From Candidatus Tepidiaquacellales bacterium UBA2330 (GTDB taxonomy: Bacteria; Bacteroidota; Ignavibacteria; Tepidaquicellales; Tepidaquicellaceae): a DNA stretch of 64,000 nucleotides. The notes under the pieces are model-generated. The model searched no databases. It had not been told where the DNA came from and saw only the letters and a program-made list of their open reading frames with translations. Below are positions 36,537 to 46,190 of this stretch, piece by piece. The stretch covers positions 1 through 64,000 of the forward strand of contig DDUU01000045.1 of the NCBI GenBank assembly GCA_002344965.1, given 5' to 3'. Numbering within the stretch: position 1 is the stretch's first letter; each line of letters begins with the position of its first letter. Position numbers and translations under genes: made by a program.

Positions 36537-36613
36537 CGTAACTCGTAATTCGTAACTCGTAACTCGTAACTCGTAATTCGTAACTCGTAATTCGTAACTC
36601 GTAATTCGTAATT
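36537..36613. repeat. 7-bp tandem repeat array, eleven copies
   Basis: Eleven back-to-back units of CGTAAYT run from 36537 to 36613, with Y switching between C and T. Partial copies (ATTCGAAATTC, ATTCGTA) precede it. The array runs into the stop codon (36612-36614, minus strand) of the flavoprotein gene, so changes in copy number could alter its last codons. It is a simple tandem array, not a CRISPR. Confidence 0.9.
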
Positions 36614-37805
36614 AACAATGTTTTCCCGCCGCTACTCCCGATGACCAAGCCCATTGAAAATTGTAACCTCCGAGCCATCCTGTAACATCTGTTGCTTCGC
36701 CAATAAAGTAAAGCCCTTTTACTTTTTTTGATTCCATGGTTTTGGATGAAAGCTCAGACGTATCAATACCTCCTGCTGTCACTTCCGCTTTTTCGTAACC
36801 TTCCGTTCCCGACGGTATTAGTTTCCAGTTATGGATTTTATCTGATATGTATTTTATTTCTTTCCCGGAATATTGATTTATGGGTTTTGATGAAAAATAT
36901 TTTCCGGTAAAGGTATCAGCAAATCGTTTTGGTAATAAAGCTGAAAGGAAATTGGAAAGCAGAATTTTGCTACCTGTATTTTCTGAAAACAATTTCAGCA
37001 GATCAATATCAGGAAGAAGGTCTACTTCGAATGCTGCTAATTTATTACAATTGTCTGCAAAATTATCATTCAGATAAGAAGATATCTGAAGTATTGCAGG
37101 ACCGCTGAGCCCTTTATGGGTAAATAAAATATTTTCCCTGAATTTAATTTTCCCTTTTGAGACGGAACAGTCCACCGATACACCGCTGATTCCGGAAAAT
37201 TCTTTCCATTCTTTTTCATTAAACCTGAGAGGCACCAGTGCCGGAAAAGTGTTACAGATTTTAATTTTAAACTGTTCGGCAACTCTGTACGCAAGATCTG
37301 TCGCTCCTATTTTCGGAATGGATAATCCTCCCGATGCAATAATTAAAGACGAGCATGAGTAATTTTGATAAGATGACTTAATTTCGAATCTGCCGTTGTG
37401 ATTTATCTCAGTAATTCTGCAGTCAGTTATAATTTTAACCCCGTATTTTTTGCATTCATCGGACAGCATTTTAAGAATTTCCCTGGAGCTTCCGTCGCAA
37501 AAAAGCTGACCAAGCTTTTTTTCATGGTAACTTATTCCGTATTCAGAAACTAATTCTATAAAATCCTCCGGCGTATAACCTGCAAGTGCGGATTTACAAA
37601 ATTCAGGATTTCCGGAAATAAAATTTTCATAAGACACTATTCTGTTAGTGAAATTACATCTGCCGCCTCCGGAAATCAGAATTTTCTTACCCGGTTTTTC
37701 GGAAAGTTCGAGTACCGAGACTGTTCTTCCTCTTTTACCTGCTGCAGCAGCGCACATCATACCGGCAGCGCCTGCTCCGATTATTAATACATCAACCTCT
37801 TTCAA
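36612..37805 (-). CDS. HI0933-family FAD-dependent oxidoreductase
   Basis: This 397-residue flavoprotein begins with the dinucleotide-binding loop VLIIGAGAAGMMCAA and has the family motif GKKILISGGGRCNFTN, then GQLFCDGSS and, near the end, GEATDVTGWLGGYNFQWAWSSG. Such proteins (HI0933/YhiN) bind FAD; their substrates are mostly unknown, with related BaiN enzymes reducing bile acids. The stop codon overlaps the end of the tandem repeat array. It diverges from the MutS-like gene 66 bp away. Confidence 0.92.
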   Translation of the reverse strand: MKEVDVLIIGAGAAGMMCAAAAGKRGRTVSVLELSEKPGKKILISGGGRCNFTNRIVSYENFISGNPEFCKSALAGYTPEDFIELVSEYGISYHEKKLGQLFCDGSSREILKMLSDECKKYGVKIITDCRITEINHNGRFEIKSSYQNYSCSSLIIASGGLSIPKIGATDLAYRVAEQFKIKICNTFPALVPLRFNEKEWKEFSGISGVSVDCSVSKGKIKFRENILFTHKGLSGPAILQISSYLNDNFADNCNKLAAFEVDLLPDIDLLKLFSENTGSKILLSNFLSALLPKRFADTFTGKYFSSKPINQYSGKEIKYISDKIHNWKLIPSGTEGYEKAEVTAGGIDTSELSSKTMESKKVKGLYFIGEATDVTGWLGGYNFQWAWSSGVAAGKHC

Positions 37806-37871
37806 GTTTAATCATTAATTCAATTAAATTTCTTTCGTATAAATTAAGAAATATAAAATTTATATTTAATT

Positions 37872-39683
37872 ATGAATTCATATGAGAGCAGGTTGAATCA
37901 CCTGCTTAACCTTTCCGCTAAAATTAATGAAAGAATTGATTATTTGTTATTGAAAAGTAATAAATACTCTTTCAGAAGGCTTTGGATATTTTTAGCCGGA
38001 TTAATCTTAACAATTATTCTTTTAAATTTTAATTCAGCAGCAGGATTAATTGCTGCTGTTATATCACTTATCATATTTGCCGTGACAGTCCATTTTCATA
38101 ACAGACTTCTCCAGTCAGTAAGAAAATTTTCATTTTTTAAAAAACTGCAGGATGAGAATATCGCAAGGATGAAAGTTGACTGGTCAGGTATTCCTGAAAA
38201 TATTAATATTATATTGCCGGAAGAGTCATCTACTTTTAAAGACCTGGACCTTACCGGGAGTAAATCTCTTCACCGGCTGCTGGATACATCAGTTTCAATG
38301 GAAGGCAGCGGTAAGCTTGCAAAACATATTTCTCAGTTTTCACCTGATGTAAAGTTAATTAATAGAAATCAGAAAATAGTAAAGGAGCTTTCCGTTAAGA
38401 AAAGATTCAGGGATAAACTTATACTAAAAGCCCGTCTTATATCATTAAAACCGCTGAGCGGCAGCGACATTTTGAAGTGGATTAAAAAAACTGAGCATAC
38501 GACTGTTCCGGATTTTTTAATCCCGGTTTCCTTTATATTTATTTTCACATTCATTACGCTTTTCATTTTATACAGTCTTGGAATAACAGGTAATATCTGG
38601 TTTGCAGTGTTTCTGATGTATTTGATTTTTTACGGAAAATATCAGAAGCAGGTATCTTCAGTGTTTGAAGAGTCTGCATTGTTAAGTGATCAGGTAAGGA
38701 AATTTTCCGTTCTGATTCAAATGATAGAAAAATATAAGTTTGATGATAACGGTAAGACTTCTGAATTTCTTGAAATTTTTAAAGCAGAAAATGAAGGAGC
38801 TTCTGATGAACTGAAAAAATTAGAAAGATTAATTGCCTTTGTCAGACTAAGAGAAAATCCTGTTTACAGATTAATATTTAATTTATTACTTCCATATGAT
38901 TTTATACTCTGTAAAAAATTGCTGACCTTAATTTCTGATATTGAACACAAGCTGCCTCTATGGCTGGAAAAATTTTATGAACTGGAATGTCTAATTTCAC
39001 TGGCAAATTTCACTTACCTGAATCCGGATTACTGTTTTCCTGATTTCGAAACAGGAAACGAAAATACCTTTGAAATTAAAAACTGCGGACATCCTTTACT
39101 TGTAAGAAATAAAAAGATATGTAATGATTTCGCTTTTGAAAATTCAGGGATAATCCTGATAACCGGATCCAACATGTCCGGCAAAAGCACATTTCTCAAA
39201 ACTATCGGCATTAATCATTGTCTCGCTAATGCAGGAGCGCCGGTAAATGCAGATCTATTCAGAAGCTCAGTATATAATTTATTCACATGTATAAAGGTGA
39301 ATGATTCAGTTTCGGACGGTATTTCTTATTTTTATGCTGAAGTCAAACGGCTTAAGGAGCTGATCGACGATTTAAATAATTCTAAAGGCAGAAAAATATT
39401 TTTTCTGATTGATGAAATATTTAAAGGCACTAATAATAAGGAAAGACTGACAGGAAGCCGGGAATTTATAAAATTTCTGTCAGGTCAAAAATGCGCAGGA
39501 TTTATCAGTACACATGATCTTGAACTTGTAAATCTTTCACAGGAAAATTTCAATGTAACGAATTTTCATTTCAGGGAAGAAATAATCAATAATGAAATGA
39601 TTTTTGATTATAAGATTCATCCGGGTCCGTGTCCGACAACAAATGCTTTAAAAATAATGAAAATTGCCGGTCTTCCAGTATGA
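37872..39683 (+). CDS. Membrane-anchored MutS-family ATPase
   Basis: This 603-residue protein has two predicted membrane hairpins, at about residues 38-75 and 217-255, then a MutS-type core and ATPase. Walker A is GSNMSGKS (432-439), preceded by ILIT; Walker B is FFLIDEIFKGTN, with the SREFIKFL helix and STHDLEL after it. The mismatch-recognition domain I of MutS is absent. Similar membrane-bound MutS relatives occur in Bacteroidota and have no tested role in mismatch repair as far as I know. The start is ATG; it is divergent from the flavoprotein gene. Function may concern DNA structures near the membrane. Confidence 0.85.
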   Translation: MNSYESRLNHLLNLSAKINERIDYLLLKSNKYSFRRLWIFLAGLILTIILLNFNSAAGLIAAVISLIIFAVTVHFHNRLLQSVRKFSFFKKLQDENIARMKVDWSGIPENINIILPEESSTFKDLDLTGSKSLHRLLDTSVSMEGSGKLAKHISQFSPDVKLINRNQKIVKELSVKKRFRDKLILKARLISLKPLSGSDILKWIKKTEHTTVPDFLIPVSFIFIFTFITLFILYSLGITGNIWFAVFLMYLIFYGKYQKQVSSVFEESALLSDQVRKFSVLIQMIEKYKFDDNGKTSEFLEIFKAENEGASDELKKLERLIAFVRLRENPVYRLIFNLLLPYDFILCKKLLTLISDIEHKLPLWLEKFYELECLISLANFTYLNPDYCFPDFETGNENTFEIKNCGHPLLVRNKKICNDFAFENSGIILITGSNMSGKSTFLKTIGINHCLANAGAPVNADLFRSSVYNLFTCIKVNDSVSDGISYFYAEVKRLKELIDDLNNSKGRKIFFLIDEIFKGTNNKERLTGSREFIKFLSGQKCAGFISTHDLELVNLSQENFNVTNFHFREEIINNEMIFDYKIHPGPCPTTNALKIMKIAGLPV

Positions 39684-39880
39684 GTTAATTTTTAAACCCG
39701 GCATTTTTCCGGCTTAATAAAATCATATTTAGTTTTAGTATTAAATGTTAAATTATATCAAACAATTTCATCTTGAGCATACGATTTTTCATTATAACAA
39801 TTCACAGAATTAATTTTATCCGCGAATATAAATTATGAATAAAATTATTACAGATTCTATTAATCTCAAAAAATTTTATT

Positions 39881-40369
39881 ATGGATACAACATTAAAAGA
39901 TGAAGTCAGAAAAATAACAGATAAGATTATTGAAATCAGAAGATCAAAAGGTGATGAAAACCTTGAACTTGAAATAACTGAGAATTCAGCTAAATTTAAA
40001 GAGCTGATTACGGATCATATAATTCCTATGGTAAAAGAAACAAACATGATCATCGGAAGATCAGGATGTTCGATGAATTACTATTCGAATGAACTTGCAG
40101 TAATACGGGATCCGAAGAAGAGAATTTTCATTCAGATTCTCTTTTATCCGTACGGGCACAGTAAAATTACGCTTGGCGTTAATGCTCCGTTTCTTCAGTT
40201 CGCATACAGTCCTGTAAAAGAAAATATTAAGATCACGCAGAAACTTTCCATTAAATCAGATGAACCGCGGATTAAAATTGACGAAATTGAAATTAACGAC
40301 ATGGTTAAGGAAAAAATCGACAGGTATTTTCTTGATTTTCTAAATGAGACCATAGTTTACAATAAATGA
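39881..40369 (+). CDS. Conserved-looking cytoplasmic protein, unknown
   Basis: This 162-residue protein starts with a charged helix (TLKDEVRKITDKIIEIRRSKGDENLELEITENS), then an alternating beta pattern (RIFIQILFYPYGHSKITLGVNAPFL) and a C-terminal helix (MVKEKIDRYFLDFLNETI). It has no signal peptide, membrane segment or known motif. Codon use is like its neighbours, so it is probably a real gene. It stands alone about 200 bp after the MutS-like gene. I do not recognise the family. Confidence 0.6.
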   Translation: MDTTLKDEVRKITDKIIEIRRSKGDENLELEITENSAKFKELITDHIIPMVKETNMIIGRSGCSMNYYSNELAVIRDPKKRIFIQILFYPYGHSKITLGVNAPFLQFAYSPVKENIKITQKLSIKSDEPRIKIDEIEINDMVKEKIDRYFLDFLNETIVYNK

Positions 40370-40437
40370 TCATCAGCGCTATAAATTGTAAATTAGTTTT
40401 TCTGTCAAACTAAAGATAATATTTAAAAAAATTTATA

Positions 40438-42705
40438 ATGATAAAAAAATTCTTTGTTCTTTCGTTATTGATATTGATTTCAGCTGATTTATATTCAAAT
40501 GATAAATTTGTTTCATTTGAAAAAAATCCGGAAAACAAAAGCAAAGTAACTTTAATTAGCTCTGATAATAACAGAACTGTTATTTCAGTTAGCGTAGCCG
40601 GGTATTCTGCTGAAGATAAAACCTTAAACAGTAAAAATTATACAGGGATCAATATTGACGGGTTTACATCTCTGGGGAATCCCGGACAGGCGTCGCTTCC
40701 CGTGATGACAAAAATGATCAGCATTCCAAATTATAAGAATGTCACAATTAATATTATAAGTTCTTTTAAAAAAGTATTCCCTGTAAACGAGATCATTCCG
40801 TATCAGGATTTACCGTTAAGAAACTCAGACGGAAAATATAATGAAGTCAGCTATGACAAAAGTTACTATTCTTCAGACCGAAAATTTCCCGGTGAGATAG
40901 TTAGTCTTAAAGAAATTGCAGTAATGAGAGATCATAGGATTGCTGTCATTTCCATTAATCCTGTTCAGTACAATCCTTTAAAAAAAGAAATTACGGTATT
41001 TGATGAAATAGAATTTGAACTGATTTACGACGGATATTCAGGTATTAATAATGTAAGAAACCGGATAAATGAAAGATCAAAAATGTTTGAGAACATTTAC
41101 AGACAGGTGATTTTTAATTACAGTAATGACAATACTTTTACTGTCCCGCCAAAGATGCTTATCATTGTTCCGGATTCTTTATATAACAATATTCAGCCGT
41201 TTTATGAATGGAAAAATCAGAAAGGAATTAAGACAGAAATTAAGTTAAGATCTGAAATAAACGCAAACGGAAATCCAACAGCGGTTGAAATAAAAAGTTT
41301 TTTGACTGCAAGATATAATTCATCCGACAGAATGGAATATGTAATTCTCGTAGGTGATGCAAGAGGCGGAAATCGATTATCATGGTTTGATGCAAGCGGC
41401 GGAAAGTCAGATCACCCTTATCAGTGTCTTGACGGAACTGACATACTACCTGAAATAGTAGTGGGCAGAATTTCAGTGCAGTCTTCAGTAGAGTTAGATA
41501 CCGCAATTGCAAATCTGATACAGTATGAAAAGCAGCCCAATACTGTTCAGACCGACTGGTATAAACGTGCGCTTGTACTTCACAGCTTTGACGGAATTGA
41601 CCCGATAAACGCTCAGGTTGCGCGAAGTGTATTTTTGAATGAAGGCGGATTTACAAATGTTGATATAGCGCCGTCAGGTACGCCGCAGAGTCAGATAACA
41701 AATTATATAAACGGTGGTGTCAGCTGGATTTGGTTTATTGGTCACGGAAGCGAAACTTCCTGGGCGGATCCGGTATGGAATATGTCAAATATGGTGAATC
41801 TTAATTACGGAAAAAAGCAGCCGTCAATAGTTTCTATTGCATGTTCAAATGCTGATCTTGATTATTCCGAAACGAATAATTGCTTCGGTGAAGCATGGAT
41901 AGAAAGAAGCGCTGAGAATGCTGCCTCAAACATAGCGGCATCGACAGAGCTTTGTGCATTTTTTACTTCTGACACGATTGGCAGGGAAATGCTTTACGCT
42001 TATTTCAGACACGGTATATTTGATTTCGGATCGATGCTGAATTTCGGAAAGATTCAGGCATACAATTATTTCAGCGGTAACGGAACTGTAGTTCAGACAA
42101 TAAATCAGTTTATGGTGTTAGGCGATCCTTCACAGGAAATATTTTCTGATGTTCCTAAAAATGTTACAGTGCTCCGTGATTACAGCGGAGGTCAGCACAG
42201 GTTTAATATCAAGACAGGAACAGAAAATTATAAAGGAGCGCTGATTGCATTGAGTCAGGAAAATGAATTAAAAGTCTCCGGATATACGGACAGTCTGGGA
42301 AATTATTCATTCAGTTCAATGATGATAAACAATAATGCTCCGGTAAATATTGTAGTAACCGGTAAAAATCTTAATCCTTTTTTCACAAATTTAATCCTGA
42401 CAACTGTAATCTCCGGAGCAGAGAATCCGGAAAAGTATAAACTAAATCAGAATTATCCTAATCCGTTCAATCCGCGCACAGTAATTTCATTCAACATCGG
42501 TCAGGGTTATAACATATCAGAAAATGTGATTTTAAAAGTTTATGATATACTGGGAAATGAAATTTCAACACTTGTAAACGGTAAACTGGCTCCGGGCAGT
42601 TATTCCGTCGAGTGGGACGGAACGAATTTTTCCAGCGGTGTTTATTTTTATAAACTGACTGCGGGAAGTTTCTCAGAAGTTAAAAAGATGTCGATGATAA
42701 AATAA
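40438..42705 (+). CDS. Secreted gingipain-like peptidase (family C25) with T9SS tail
   Basis: This 755-residue protein has a signal peptide (residues 1-20), a propeptide-like region up to about 230, and a C25 catalytic domain. The dyad is His436 (FIGHGSETS) and Cys469 (SIACSNADLD), both in the expected gingipain contexts. From about residue 660 comes a T9SS type A sorting domain with NYPNPFNPRTVISF, ending KKMSMIK. It is thus exported across the outer membrane and held at the cell surface. In T9SS bacteria the C25 protease PorU removes such tails, but PorU itself lacks one, so this is not PorU. Confidence 0.9.
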   Translation: MIKKFFVLSLLILISADLYSNDKFVSFEKNPENKSKVTLISSDNNRTVISVSVAGYSAEDKTLNSKNYTGINIDGFTSLGNPGQASLPVMTKMISIPNYKNVTINIISSFKKVFPVNEIIPYQDLPLRNSDGKYNEVSYDKSYYSSDRKFPGEIVSLKEIAVMRDHRIAVISINPVQYNPLKKEITVFDEIEFELIYDGYSGINNVRNRINERSKMFENIYRQVIFNYSNDNTFTVPPKMLIIVPDSLYNNIQPFYEWKNQKGIKTEIKLRSEINANGNPTAVEIKSFLTARYNSSDRMEYVILVGDARGGNRLSWFDASGGKSDHPYQCLDGTDILPEIVVGRISVQSSVELDTAIANLIQYEKQPNTVQTDWYKRALVLHSFDGIDPINAQVARSVFLNEGGFTNVDIAPSGTPQSQITNYINGGVSWIWFIGHGSETSWADPVWNMSNMVNLNYGKKQPSIVSIACSNADLDYSETNNCFGEAWIERSAENAASNIAASTELCAFFTSDTIGREMLYAYFRHGIFDFGSMLNFGKIQAYNYFSGNGTVVQTINQFMVLGDPSQEIFSDVPKNVTVLRDYSGGQHRFNIKTGTENYKGALIALSQENELKVSGYTDSLGNYSFSSMMINNNAPVNIVVTGKNLNPFFTNLILTTVISGAENPEKYKLNQNYPNPFNPRTVISFNIGQGYNISENVILKVYDILGNEISTLVNGKLAPGSYSVEWDGTNFSSGVYFYKLTAGSFSEVKKMSMIK

Positions 42706-42761
42706 ATTTTAAATTCTTCTGAATAGCAGAAGTCTCTTAATTTTTGTAATGGTTATGCATT
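42706..42761. other. Gap before the T9SS beta-helix gene
   Basis: The whole gap from 42706 to 43053 is 348 bp. It holds the terminator at 42762-42793, a short AT dinucleotide run near 42909-42921, and an AT-rich region expected to carry the next promoter. I see no gene in it. Confidence 0.4.
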
Positions 42762-42798
42762 AAAAACCGTGTGATAAAAATCTCACGGTTTTTTTAAT
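42762..42798 (+). terminator. Rho-independent terminator of the C25 peptidase gene
   Basis: AAAAACCGTG (42762-42771) pairs with CACGGTTTTT (42784-42793) and is followed by more T. Confidence 0.85.
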
Positions 42799-43053
42799 TT
42801 AAAATTTGATTTTACCGTTTAAATTAAATTAAAATATATGGTATGTAATTTTTTAAAATAATAAGTTCAGAAATATATAATTGAAATTAATTCTATCAAA
42901 CCCAAAGAATATATATATATAAATAATGATTTTAATCATACCTAATATATTTATTTATTACAATATTATCTCAATACCGGAAGAATTGTATATTAATTAT
43001 TAAGCATACAAAACAATAAATTCGGAGAACTGGAAATTTTAATAATAAAAATT

Positions 43054-45954
43054 ATGAAAAAGTTAATTTTCAATAATGTAATAATATTCTTTATAATAGC
43101 TATTTCTTTAAATGTAAAAGCGAATATCAATGTTACCGGTACTTCGGGTGGTACATTGGACGGTACATATACTTCATTTACAAATGCTGGAGGAGTGTTC
43201 CAGACTTTGAACACAGGCGGAAGTCAATTTGGCAGAAGTATTACCATTATAATAACTGATGATGTGACTAATGAAACAGGTTCGAACTCCTTAAACCCGG
43301 GGTTATGGACTTCAATCACGATAATACCAAACGGGGCAAGAGTTTTGTCAGGCTCTGTTGCTTCTCCGCTGATAAACTTCAGTGGTTCAGATTATGTAAT
43401 AATTGACGGATTAAATAGTTCAGGAAATTCACTTACTATATCTAATCTGAGTAATTCCAATATAGCAAATACTTCAACTATCAGATTTATTAGCGGAGCT
43501 TCAAATAATATAATCCGTAACTGTAATATACTTGGATCTTCTCAAAATGCACTTGGAATGCCCGGCGGAACAATTTTTTTCTATACCGGAGGAAACAATA
43601 ATAATTTAATTTCAAACTGCAATATCGGGCCAGCCTCGACATCTTTACCATTTAAGGCGATATACAGTTTAAGTAATCTAGTTACCATTAATAAAGATAA
43701 TATAATAGATAATAATAATATTTTCGATTTTTTTGGATCCGGGACTGGAAGTACTGCAGGTATATATATATTATCAGGTAATGATAACTGGATAATTTCT
43801 AATAATAATTTTTATCAAACTGATGTTCGAGAATTCACTTTGAGATCTCTGAGATATTCAGGAATAATATTAAATACTTTGGATATTCCAGGGAAGTTTA
43901 CTGTTTCGGGAAATAATATTGGGTTTGGAAATTCAAACCAAACCGGAACAACTTTAATTTCAGGCTTATATTGTCAATTTAGAGGAATAGATGCAATCAG
44001 TGTAAGTTCAGCAAAAGTTACAAATATTTTTAACAATACAATATCAGGAATTAGCCACACTACAAAAAATACATATTCAAGCTTTGATTCAATCTCATTC
44101 ATTGGAATAGCAATTGGAAAGACAGAAGGGTTAGTAAATGTTAACTATAATTTTATCGGAAGTGTTGATGGTTCTTCGGAAATAATTATTACAGAAACTA
44201 ATTCGGAATTAATTGCTGCAACAAGGACTTTTATTGGAATTCTAAATACCAGTACTTCCAATTCAAATATTTCAAACAATAATATAAGCTATATTACAAT
44301 TCAAGGTTCGGGAAATCGCGCGGGCTTCCGTGGAATTTCTATTTTTACTGATACCAGTCAAAATTCTATAATAAATAATAACGTTATTTCAAACATTACA
44401 AACCTTCAGATCGGTATATATGATATATACGGTATCGTATCCAACGGACCAAAAATTACTATATCTGATAATATCATAAGAGATATTACAGCAAATGCAG
44501 GTCATTTATACTCAGTAGATGCAATTAAAGCAATATACGTAATCTCAGGAAGTAATAATAATTTAATCGAAAAAAATAAAATATATAATTTAAAAAATAC
44601 ATGCAGCGGACTAAATTCATCTGCAAATATAATTGGCATTGATGCAAATTTACGAGGAAGTAATAATGAAATTAAACAAAATTATATTTTTGCAATTTCA
44701 CCATATTCGGAAAGCGGTTTTTATATTGTAGGTATAGTAAGACAAACTCAAGGTAATATTAATATTCATAATAATATGATTAGTTTAGGCATTCATATTG
44801 ATGGAAGCCCGATCACGATAGGATGTCAAATTACAGGCATTTTAGATGCCGGATGGTTTGGTTCTGAAACTGTAAATTATTATTATAACAGTGTTTACAT
44901 TGGAGGTTCAGGAGTTGATGTTTCTACATATAATTCTATAGCTTTCAGAAGTTTGGAGGAAAATAATACAAGAAATTTTCAGAACAATATTTTTTGGAAT
45001 GACAGAAGTAATTTAATCCCGGGAGGAGCATTTCATGCAGCTATTAATGTTGCAGGTTCAGGAATAGATCCTGCAGGACTTAATTGTAATCTTAATAATT
45101 TATATGCTTCGGGAACAGACGGTATTGTAGGATTTTATGACGGAGTAAAAAGAGTAACTCTTGAGGACTGGAAATCAGCGACAGGACAGGATATGAATTC
45201 CAGTTCAGTTCCGGTTGATTTTCGTAATATAGTAACAGGTGAACTTCATCTAGACGGTGCCTCAAATGGGAATGAAGATCTTTTAGGAATTCCTATTCCT
45301 GTTATTACCATTGACATAGACGGGGATCTCAGAGATGCTGACTATCCTTACATGGGAGCGCACGAAGCTGACATTTTATTGCCGGTTGAAATAACTTCAT
45401 TCTATTCTGAAATAAACGGAAGAGATGTGACTTTGAACTGGGTTACATCAAGCGAAATAAATAATTCCGGTTTTAATGTTGAAAGATCAGCAGGTAACGA
45501 AAAATGGTCAATATCCGGATTCATAAACGGAAAAGGGTATTCAACGACTCCGCAGAATTATTTATTCACAGACAGAAATCTTTCAACGGGAATTTACAAA
45601 TACAGATTGAAGCAGTTAGATAACAACGGAAACTTTGAATATTTTTATTTAAATAATGATGTAAAAATAGGAGTACCTGACAAGTATGAGTTATTTCAAA
45701 ACTATCCTAATCCATTCAATCCTTCAACAAGTATTAACTTTTCAATACCTTCCTTGAGTAAAGTCAGTATTAAACTGTTTGATATGACTGGCAGGGAAGT
45801 CTTGGTAATTTTGAATGAAGAAAAAGCGGCAGGATTTTATACAATTAAAGTGGCAGGTAAAAACTTACCCAGTGGAATTTATTTATACAGCATTGTTGCA
45901 GAAGGAAAAGGAAATTTCTTTTCAGCAACAAAAAAAATGACATTGTTAAAATGA
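43054..45954 (+). CDS. Large surface beta-helix protein with T9SS sorting tail
   Basis: This 966-residue protein has a signal peptide (residues 1-23, ending LNVKA). Residues about 60-690 are parallel beta-helix with many NNI/NNT turns (for example SGASNNIIRNCNI). Near residue 730 is the module GELHLDGAS to DIDGDLRDADYPYMGAHEAD, shared with the dockerin-type protein at 18044-20842. Then comes an immunoglobulin/Fn3-like part (ITSFYSEINGRDVTLNW) and the T9SS tail (NYPNPFNPSTSINFSIP, ending KKMTLLK). It should be displayed on the surface. Asn content is high, like related adhesins; no catalytic motif was seen. Confidence 0.85.
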   Translation: MKKLIFNNVIIFFIIAISLNVKANINVTGTSGGTLDGTYTSFTNAGGVFQTLNTGGSQFGRSITIIITDDVTNETGSNSLNPGLWTSITIIPNGARVLSGSVASPLINFSGSDYVIIDGLNSSGNSLTISNLSNSNIANTSTIRFISGASNNIIRNCNILGSSQNALGMPGGTIFFYTGGNNNNLISNCNIGPASTSLPFKAIYSLSNLVTINKDNIIDNNNIFDFFGSGTGSTAGIYILSGNDNWIISNNNFYQTDVREFTLRSLRYSGIILNTLDIPGKFTVSGNNIGFGNSNQTGTTLISGLYCQFRGIDAISVSSAKVTNIFNNTISGISHTTKNTYSSFDSISFIGIAIGKTEGLVNVNYNFIGSVDGSSEIIITETNSELIAATRTFIGILNTSTSNSNISNNNISYITIQGSGNRAGFRGISIFTDTSQNSIINNNVISNITNLQIGIYDIYGIVSNGPKITISDNIIRDITANAGHLYSVDAIKAIYVISGSNNNLIEKNKIYNLKNTCSGLNSSANIIGIDANLRGSNNEIKQNYIFAISPYSESGFYIVGIVRQTQGNINIHNNMISLGIHIDGSPITIGCQITGILDAGWFGSETVNYYYNSVYIGGSGVDVSTYNSIAFRSLEENNTRNFQNNIFWNDRSNLIPGGAFHAAINVAGSGIDPAGLNCNLNNLYASGTDGIVGFYDGVKRVTLEDWKSATGQDMNSSSVPVDFRNIVTGELHLDGASNGNEDLLGIPIPVITIDIDGDLRDADYPYMGAHEADILLPVEITSFYSEINGRDVTLNWVTSSEINNSGFNVERSAGNEKWSISGFINGKGYSTTPQNYLFTDRNLSTGIYKYRLKQLDNNGNFEYFYLNNDVKIGVPDKYELFQNYPNPFNPSTSINFSIPSLSKVSIKLFDMTGREVLVILNEEKAAGFYTIKVAGKNLPSGIYLYSIVAEGKGNFFSATKKMTLLK

Positions 45955-46124
45955 CAAAATATATTTTCTGATTAAAATTTTTTCTAATAAATTAAAAATT
46001 AAATTATCAATTTGTAAGAAAAGAATTCTACAGGTTGTTAGTTTATTGATTTTCGATAACTATAAAAATATGAATATCAGAGAATTGAATATTAAAAAAA
46101 GTTACCGCAGAACATAAAACTACA

Positions 46125-46155
46125 TTTGAACTAAATTTGATAATCCTTATATTTG
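46125..46155 (+). promoter_or_regulatory. Bacteroidota-type promoter of atpDC
   Basis: TTTG at 46125-46128, a 19-nt spacer, then TATATTTG at 46148-46155: an exact fit to the TTTG / TAnnTTTG promoter of Bacteroidota. The start codon is 35 nt further on. This is the best-formed promoter seen in the window. Confidence 0.75.
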
Positions 46156-46190
46156 TAAAATAGCCAACAAAATTTTTAATTCAACATTTA

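Noticed and set aside
36537..36613. Possible CRISPR array
   Set aside because: Units are 7 bp with no spacers and no cas genes nearby; it is a simple tandem repeat.
40438..42705. PorU, the T9SS sortase
   Set aside because: PorU is also a C25 peptidase but lacks the sorting tail; this protein has a full NYPNPFNP-type tail, so it is cargo.
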